DNA of 64,000 bases from DAOTYH01 sp034435015 (GTDB taxonomy: Bacteria; Chloroflexota; Anaerolineae; Aggregatilineales; UBA3940), in the NCBI GenBank assembly GCA_034435015.1, contig DAOTYH010000043.1, positions 23,436 to 87,435 on the forward strand, in the 5' to 3' direction. Under the pieces are notes generated by a model. It did no database searches. It was not told where the DNA came from and saw nothing but the letters and a program-made list of their open reading frames with translations. Below are positions 60,383-64,000 of this stretch, piece after piece (the first letter of the stretch is position 1; each line of letters begins with the position of its first letter). Position numbers and translations under genes: made by a program.

Positions 60383-61684
60383 CTAATTGCCTCTACGCCT
60401 GCGGGCCAGCATCAAAACGCCGGGACGGGGTTCGAGGGTTGCCCCCATGTGGGGATGAACAGATTGCCCCACCAGTTTGAGGTCGAAGTTTTGCAGAATC
60501 TGTGCTAGAACCACCTTCACTTCAACCTGAGCAAAAGCGGCTCCAATGCAGTTGCGCGGCCCTCCGCCAAAAGGCAGAAAGGTATAAGGGGCTGGCCTGA
60601 AGTCGGGTGCAAAGCGCTCCGGGTTGAAGCAATCCGGCTCTGGCCAATAATCGCGATGCCGGTGGGTCAGATAGATGGAGTAGACAACCCGCGTGCCGGC
60701 GGGGATGTGATACCCATGGAACTCTAGATCGGTAGCCGCTATCCGCGATCCCAGATGGATGGGCGGATAGAGTCGGAGTGCTTCATTGAGGACCTGTCCT
60801 AGGTAAGTCAACTGAGAGATTTGGGACAGCTCTAACGGTCTTGTGCCCAGCACAGTGTCAATCTCAGCGCGGGCACGCTCCATTGCCTCCGGATGCTTGC
60901 CTAGCAGGTAGAGCGTCCATGACAGCAATGCTGTGCTCGTATCGTGCCCCGCGATGAGAATAGTCAGCAGTTGATCGCGGATAAGATCATCAGACATTTC
61001 CGGCGCTGTGATCAACAATCCCAGCAGATCGTTGGCTGTCCCTACCGCTGAGCGCCGCATGTGGATGATGCGGTAGAGGTAGGCATCCATCTGGCGTAAG
61101 GCACGGCCATAACCAATACGAGGAATTCCACCCCAGATCATCCAGAGACCCGGCGAAATGTACTCGATGGTGCGCAGGATAGCCCTCCACAAACGCTGGA
61201 GTTCTGGTGTAAAGTCAACCCTGTACAGGTTCTCCATCAAGATCAACAGGGCAATGCGGCGCATCTCTACCAGCATATCAACAGGACGGGAGGCAGGCCA
61301 GGCGTCACTGACCTGCTGGGTACAGCGCCACATAGAATCAATGTATCCCTCCAGCATTTTCTTGTGCAGAGCAGGGTTTATCTGGCGGCGCAAAGAGTCG
61401 TGTGTCTCTCCATCCTCTACCAGGAGACCATGCCTGAGCAGACGCACGACCGGGTCCCCTTCGGCACGCCAGCGCAGATCACCGCGTGCCGAAACCAGGA
61501 CAAACCGGCACGCTTCTGGCCCTGCCATGAAGACCGGCCTGAAGCCGGGAAGCGTTACACGGAATATGTCGCCCAGCTCTGCATGGAAGACCTGCATTGC
61601 GGCAAGGATGTGCCCCTCTCGTCTCATTGCCTGCAGGGCCCGCAAACCAATATTGGCATCGGGGGATGGTATCTTTAGAGACAT
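60383..61684 (-). CDS. Cytochrome P450
   Basis: This 433-residue heme monooxygenase has the I-helix oxygen motif AGHDTSTALLSW, the ExxR motif in LNEALRLYPPIH, the PERF region (NPERFAPDF), and heme-binding FGGGPRNCIGAAFAQ with Cys 379. There is no membrane anchor or fused reductase domain, so it needs a separate electron supply. The ferredoxin reductase at 20.6 kb is a possible but unproven partner. The neighbours (glnA convergent, ROK genes divergent) give no pathway. The substrate is unknown. Confidence 0.95.
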   Translation of the reverse strand: MSLKIPSPDANIGLRALQAMRREGHILAAMQVFHAELGDIFRVTLPGFRPVFMAGPEACRFVLVSARGDLRWRAEGDPVVRLLRHGLLVEDGETHDSLRRQINPALHKKMLEGYIDSMWRCTQQVSDAWPASRPVDMLVEMRRIALLILMENLYRVDFTPELQRLWRAILRTIEYISPGLWMIWGGIPRIGYGRALRQMDAYLYRIIHMRRSAVGTANDLLGLLITAPEMSDDLIRDQLLTILIAGHDTSTALLSWTLYLLGKHPEAMERARAEIDTVLGTRPLELSQISQLTYLGQVLNEALRLYPPIHLGSRIAATDLEFHGYHIPAGTRVVYSIYLTHRHRDYWPEPDCFNPERFAPDFRPAPYTFLPFGGGPRNCIGAAFAQVEVKVVLAQILQNFDLKLVGQSVHPHMGATLEPRPGVLMLARRRRGN

Positions 61685-61786
61685 GTTGTGACTCTCTCGC
61701 GCAGTGTGACTCTATCTGATTATAGTCTGGTTGCCTGTACTCTGTAGCATTCTCGAAGGCACGGAGCCGCAAAACACCGCGAGTAC

Positions 61787-61815
61787 TTGCTTAAGTAAGA
61801 TTATATTGTTATAAT
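61787..61815 (+). promoter_or_regulatory. Upstream ROK-unit promoter within the conserved box
   Basis: TTGCTT (61787-61792), 17 bases, TATAAT (61810-61815). It has the same architecture as the gntR promoter, with the -10 inside the 27-bp shared box. Confidence 0.6.
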
Positions 61816-61827
61816 ATTAGCATAAAT
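61801..61827 (+). promoter_or_regulatory. Conserved 27-bp box, copy B
   Basis: It differs from copy A (26722-26748) at only two of 27 positions, although it lies 35 kb away and the flanks are unrelated. The shared sequence covers the -10 region, as an operator for the GntR regulator would. Confidence 0.6.
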
Positions 61828-61875
61828 CTGCTCTTGAGAGCTCTATAAGATCGCCAACTACTTTCGAGAAACTAC

Positions 61876-61905
61876 TTGACCAGAACGTGTTTTTGGGTTT
61901 ACAAT
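61876..61905 (+). promoter_or_regulatory. Second ROK-unit promoter
   Basis: TTGACC (61876-61881), 18 bases, TACAAT (61900-61905). The start point falls inside the ROK-type operator at 61910. Confidence 0.7.
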
Positions 61906-61909
61906 AGAC

Positions 61910-61930
61910 TTTGTTGGTTGTGTCAACAAA
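61910..61930 (+). promoter_or_regulatory. ROK-type operator
   Basis: TTTGTTG (61910-61916), seven bases, CAACAAA (61924-61930): a perfect inverted repeat. It resembles operators of XylR/ROK repressors, which have TTTGTT and AACAAA half-sites. Directly downstream of the -10 box, it is ideally placed for repression by the ROK protein encoded 320 bases further on. Confidence 0.75.
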
Positions 61931-62248
61931 CAAGGCTTGTCATTTTCTGATGCTGATGTTCCGCATGAGGCGTGAATAAGCTGAGGAGATGTTCACGGGG
62001 CCCAAGTCCACCAACCCGGAGCAAGTTTCTTCCCACAAGTGGTCCTCTAAATAGCAAAGCCGGATTGTCAAGGGGCAAGTTTAAACAAGAATCCTGCCCC
62101 ACAAGCAGACTGGATGTATGCCGGATTATCCAGACCGGGTTAGCTTGGGATGAGTAGCACAAACGCGTGAACAAATGAGCAGTCCTCTCATAATCAGTTG
62201 CATAGCCTTGACAGTGATCATGGATCACGAGCTGGATAGATTAAGTCA

Positions 62249-63496
62249 ATGTCACCGCCTCTGGCACATTTCCGCACCGGGGATCAGGCTTTGGTTCGTG
62301 AGATCAACCTCTCGGTTATCATGAACTACTTGCGCCAATATGCTCCGATTTCGCGTGCGGCATTGGCTGAGATGACAGGACTAAATAAGACTACAGTCTC
62401 CAGTCTGGTAAAAGAGTTGATTGAACACCAATTTGTGCATGAAGTTGGCTTAAACTCGGCTCATGTCGGTCGCCCTTCTGTGTTGCTGGAACTTAATCCG
62501 GATGCAGGGTGCATTGTCAGTGGGGAAATCGGCGTGGACTATATCTCGGTGATCCGGGCTAATTTTGCCGCCGAGATCGTCTGGAGACACCAGGAGAGCA
62601 TTAAGCAGAGCCTAGGACAACAGGAGATTATCAGACGTCTTCTAGACCTTTTCCACCAGTCTATTGAGTCGGGTGACGGCACCCGTGGCAATCTGCTCGG
62701 TCTGGCACTGGGAGTGCCTGGGCTGGTTGACCTAGACAGCGGCAAGCTCTTGTTTGCCCCAAACTTGAAATGGGAAAATGTCCCATTACGAGACATTTTA
62801 TCAAGGGAGTTTGGTGTACCAGTATTCGTGGATAACGAAGCCAATATGGCTGCTCTGGGAGAGCATTTCTTTGGAGCGGCACAGGGGCACAACGAGGTGC
62901 TCTACATCAGCATTGGTGTGGGACTAGGCGGCGGCATAATACAGGGTGGGCGTCTGCTCAGAGGGGCAACCGGCTTTGCGGGCGAATTTGGCCATATGAC
63001 TATGGAGGTCAATGGCGAACGTTGCAATTGTGGCAACTGTGGATGTTGGGAGACGCTGGTGAGTCAGTCAGCGCTGTTCCGCCATATCCGCCGGGCTGTT
63101 GAGGGTGGACAGCACAGCGTTTTAGAGGACATGGTAAAGGACGACTGGAGCCAGCTCTCTGTCCCCATGATTGTAGATGCGGTCTATGCAGGTGACCGGG
63201 TGGCCATTGAGGCGCTTGAGCAGGTAGGGCATTATCTAGGGGTCGGTATTGCCTCGCTGGTGAACTCATTTAACCCTGATCTAGTCGTGCTGGGGGGCAT
63301 ACTCAGTTTGGCAGGGGGGTTCTTGTTACCTATAATAGACGCTGAGCTTCGCCAGCATGCTTTGCGATGGAATGTGGATACAGTACAGGTAGTCTTATCC
63401 AGATATGGGTTAGACGCCTGTGTTATGGGAGGGATGGCCACCGTTTATCAGGCCATTTTGGCGCAACCCGGCAGTGTGGAGCGCCAAGCCGTCTGA
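62249..63496 (+). CDS. ROK-family transcriptional repressor
   Basis: This 415-residue protein has an N-terminal winged helix (ISRAALAEMTGLNKTTVSSL, about residues 31-50) and a ROK sugar-kinase-like domain: LGVPGLVDLDSGKLLFAPNL, VFVDNEANMAALGEHFFG, GVGLGGGIIQGGRLLRGATG and the zinc-binding motif CNCGNCGCWE. The HTH plus ROK combination is that of XylR/NagC-type repressors, which bind a sugar as inducer. It lies upstream of a sugar-binding lipoprotein gene and probably controls this transport operon and itself through the operators at 61910 and 63524. Confidence 0.94.
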   Translation: MSPPLAHFRTGDQALVREINLSVIMNYLRQYAPISRAALAEMTGLNKTTVSSLVKELIEHQFVHEVGLNSAHVGRPSVLLELNPDAGCIVSGEIGVDYISVIRANFAAEIVWRHQESIKQSLGQQEIIRRLLDLFHQSIESGDGTRGNLLGLALGVPGLVDLDSGKLLFAPNLKWENVPLRDILSREFGVPVFVDNEANMAALGEHFFGAAQGHNEVLYISIGVGLGGGIIQGGRLLRGATGFAGEFGHMTMEVNGERCNCGNCGCWETLVSQSALFRHIRRAVEGGQHSVLEDMVKDDWSQLSVPMIVDAVYAGDRVAIEALEQVGHYLGVGIASLVNSFNPDLVVLGGILSLAGGFLLPIIDAELRQHALRWNVDTVQVVLSRYGLDACVMGGMATVYQAILAQPGSVERQAV

Positions 63497-63523
63497 GATA
63501 TCGCTATCATCCCTCGTCCGCTT

Positions 63524-63546
63524 ATCTGTTCAGTATCAGAACAGAT
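63524..63546 (+). promoter_or_regulatory. Second candidate ROK operator
   Basis: ATCTGTTC (63524-63531), seven bases, GAACAGAT (63539-63546) is a perfect inverted repeat. It has the same TGTT-N9-AACA geometry as the operator at 61910 and lies between the ROK gene and the sugar-binding protein gene. Confidence 0.5.
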
Positions 63547-63658
63547 GTGGAGAAAGGAGGCACCGCGTAATAGAAGTCAGAGTGTGTGAGATCAATTTGT
63601 GTAAGGACAACCTTGAATGTTGCCCCTGAGAATGAATTCACTGAGGAGGAAAAAGAAA

Positions 63659-64000
63659 ATGTCGAAGAGACTGATGTGGGTCCTGTTGGTTATCGTGGCT
63701 CTGGTCATGGTAGCCTGCGGTGGCGGCACGCCTGCTCCGCAAGCCGCTCCGGCTGGGGGAGCAGCCACTCCGGCTGGGGGAGAAGCCGCTCCGGCTGAGG
63801 GAGAAGCCGCTCCGGCTGGGGGAGAAGCCGCTCCGGCTGGCCCTGCTGTCACAGAGCTGAATATCCTGTGGGCGCAGTGGTCTCCTGCGGACTATCTGCA
63901 ACAGCTGGTGGCTGACTACGAGGCCGAGACCGGCATCAAGGTGAATGTCATCCAAGAGCCGTGGGGTTCTTTTGGTGACCGCTTCTTCACCGAGATGGCC
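63659..64000 (+). CDS. ABC transporter sugar-binding lipoprotein (3' end outside window)
   Basis: The first 114 codons are visible. A lipoprotein signal peptide ends in MVAC (Cys 20), followed by a linker of five seven-residue repeats of the AAPAGGE type, then the start of a family-1 extracellular solute-binding protein fold (ELNILWAQWSPADYLQQLVA, DYEAETGIKVNVIQEPWGSF, GDRFFTEMA). GAGGAGG lies 10 bases before the ATG. These proteins capture sugars for ABC importers, and the permease genes are expected to the right. Its position behind a ROK repressor supports a sugar substrate. Confidence 0.92.
   Translation, partial: MSKRLMWVLLVIVALVMVACGGGTPAPQAAPAGGAATPAGGEAAPAEGEAAPAGGEAAPAGPAVTELNILWAQWSPADYLQQLVADYEAETGIKVNVIQEPWGSFGDRFFTEMA
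63743..63847 (+). repeat. 21-bp tandem repeat in the lipoprotein linker
   Basis: Five units of 21 bases starting at 63743, 63764, 63785, 63806 and 63827 encode variations of Ala-Ala-Pro-Ala-Gly-Gly-Glu. Units 2-4 are almost identical at DNA level, so copy number may vary between strains. It lies in the flexible tether between lipid anchor and binding domain. Confidence 0.85.

Larger units (their letters stand above)
61685..62248. other. Divergent region between the P450 and ROK genes
   Basis: The 564 bases contain a minus-strand TATAAT (61719-61724) for the P450 gene, the conserved box at 61801, a plus promoter with a ROK operator around 61876-61930, and a 6-bp perfect palindrome GTGATC-ATG-GATCAC (62214-62228) next to the ROK start. 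The stretch 61940-62200 has no convincing gene, only a GGGGCA/TGCCCC inverted repeat (62072-62100). It is a long untranslated leader or decayed sequence. Confidence 0.6.

Noticed and set aside
61923..62228. 101-codon minus-strand frame in the P450/ROK gap
   Set aside because: No recognisable domain, no ribosome site, and it runs across the promoter and operator region.
1..64000. tRNA, rRNA, CRISPR, insertion sequences, prophage
   Set aside because: Intergenic regions were read for cloverleaf ends, regular spaced repeats, terminal inverted repeats and transposase or integrase motifs; none was found.

Overview
This 64 kb window is a contiguous piece of bacterial chromosome of medium GC. It is densely packed, and I see no insertion sequence, prophage, CRISPR array, rRNA or tRNA gene. 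The organism is most likely a member of the Chloroflexota (Anaerolineae-like). That placement is an inference from several features: Thr-Pro-rich linkers in surface proteins, an ABC-transporter lipoprotein with a low-complexity linker after the lipobox, the co-occurrence of PPi- and ATP-dependent phosphofructokinases, a chlD-type chelatase gene with a slippery A-run, and a CIRCE-controlled groESL. A marker phylogeny would be needed to confirm it.

Layout. Positions 1-4.8 kb: 3' end of ftsH, a coiled-coil gene and selB. 4.9-7.0 kb: groES-groEL with a perfect CIRCE operator. 7.2-17.6 kb (minus strand): dnaE, ATP-type pfkA, PPi-type phosphofructokinase, an SbcC/Rad50-like ATPase and a TPR protein. 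17.8-21.6 kb (plus): mutM, a membrane-anchored protein with an internal duplication, a trypsin-like protease, and a ferredoxin-NADP reductase. 21.7-26.6 kb (minus): lepB, a YgiT-type zinc finger, ppa, two receiver-domain proteins, a lipoprotein and lipB in one compact operon.

26.8-36.6 kb is a carbohydrate catabolic region. It holds a GntR/UTRA regulator, two TIM-barrel isomerases, a PfkB kinase, a split transketolase, a SAF-domain dehydrogenase and a HAD phosphatase. Convergent to these are a TIM-barrel gene and a UPF0261 gene, the bacterial halves of the plant Tm-1-type protein. A near-identical 27-bp promoter box lies in front of gntR and 35 kb away in front of the ROK-regulator/ABC-transporter genes at the right end. 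This suggests the two loci form one regulon, with the transporter supplying the sugar.

36.8-39.9 kb: valS behind a T-box leader with a GUC specifier. 40-46.6 kb: a TauE/SafE permease, then a signalling cluster (zinc-ribbon FHA protein, polytopic Ser/Thr kinase, TPR-membrane-FecR-like protein). 46.6-54 kb (minus): the rpmH-rnpA-yidD-yidC-jag operon, with a beta-propeller lipoprotein inserted before yidC, continuing into a PfkB kinase, an M24 peptidase and an amidohydrolase. 54.4-56.4 kb: a chelatase gene whose AAA+ and VWA halves are joined by an A AAA AAG slippery site, probably a programmed -1 frameshift. 56.5-61.7 kb: a class B penicillin-binding protein, glnA, and an orphan cytochrome P450. 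61.8-64 kb: two promoters with operators, a ROK repressor and the start of a sugar-binding lipoprotein gene cut by the window end.
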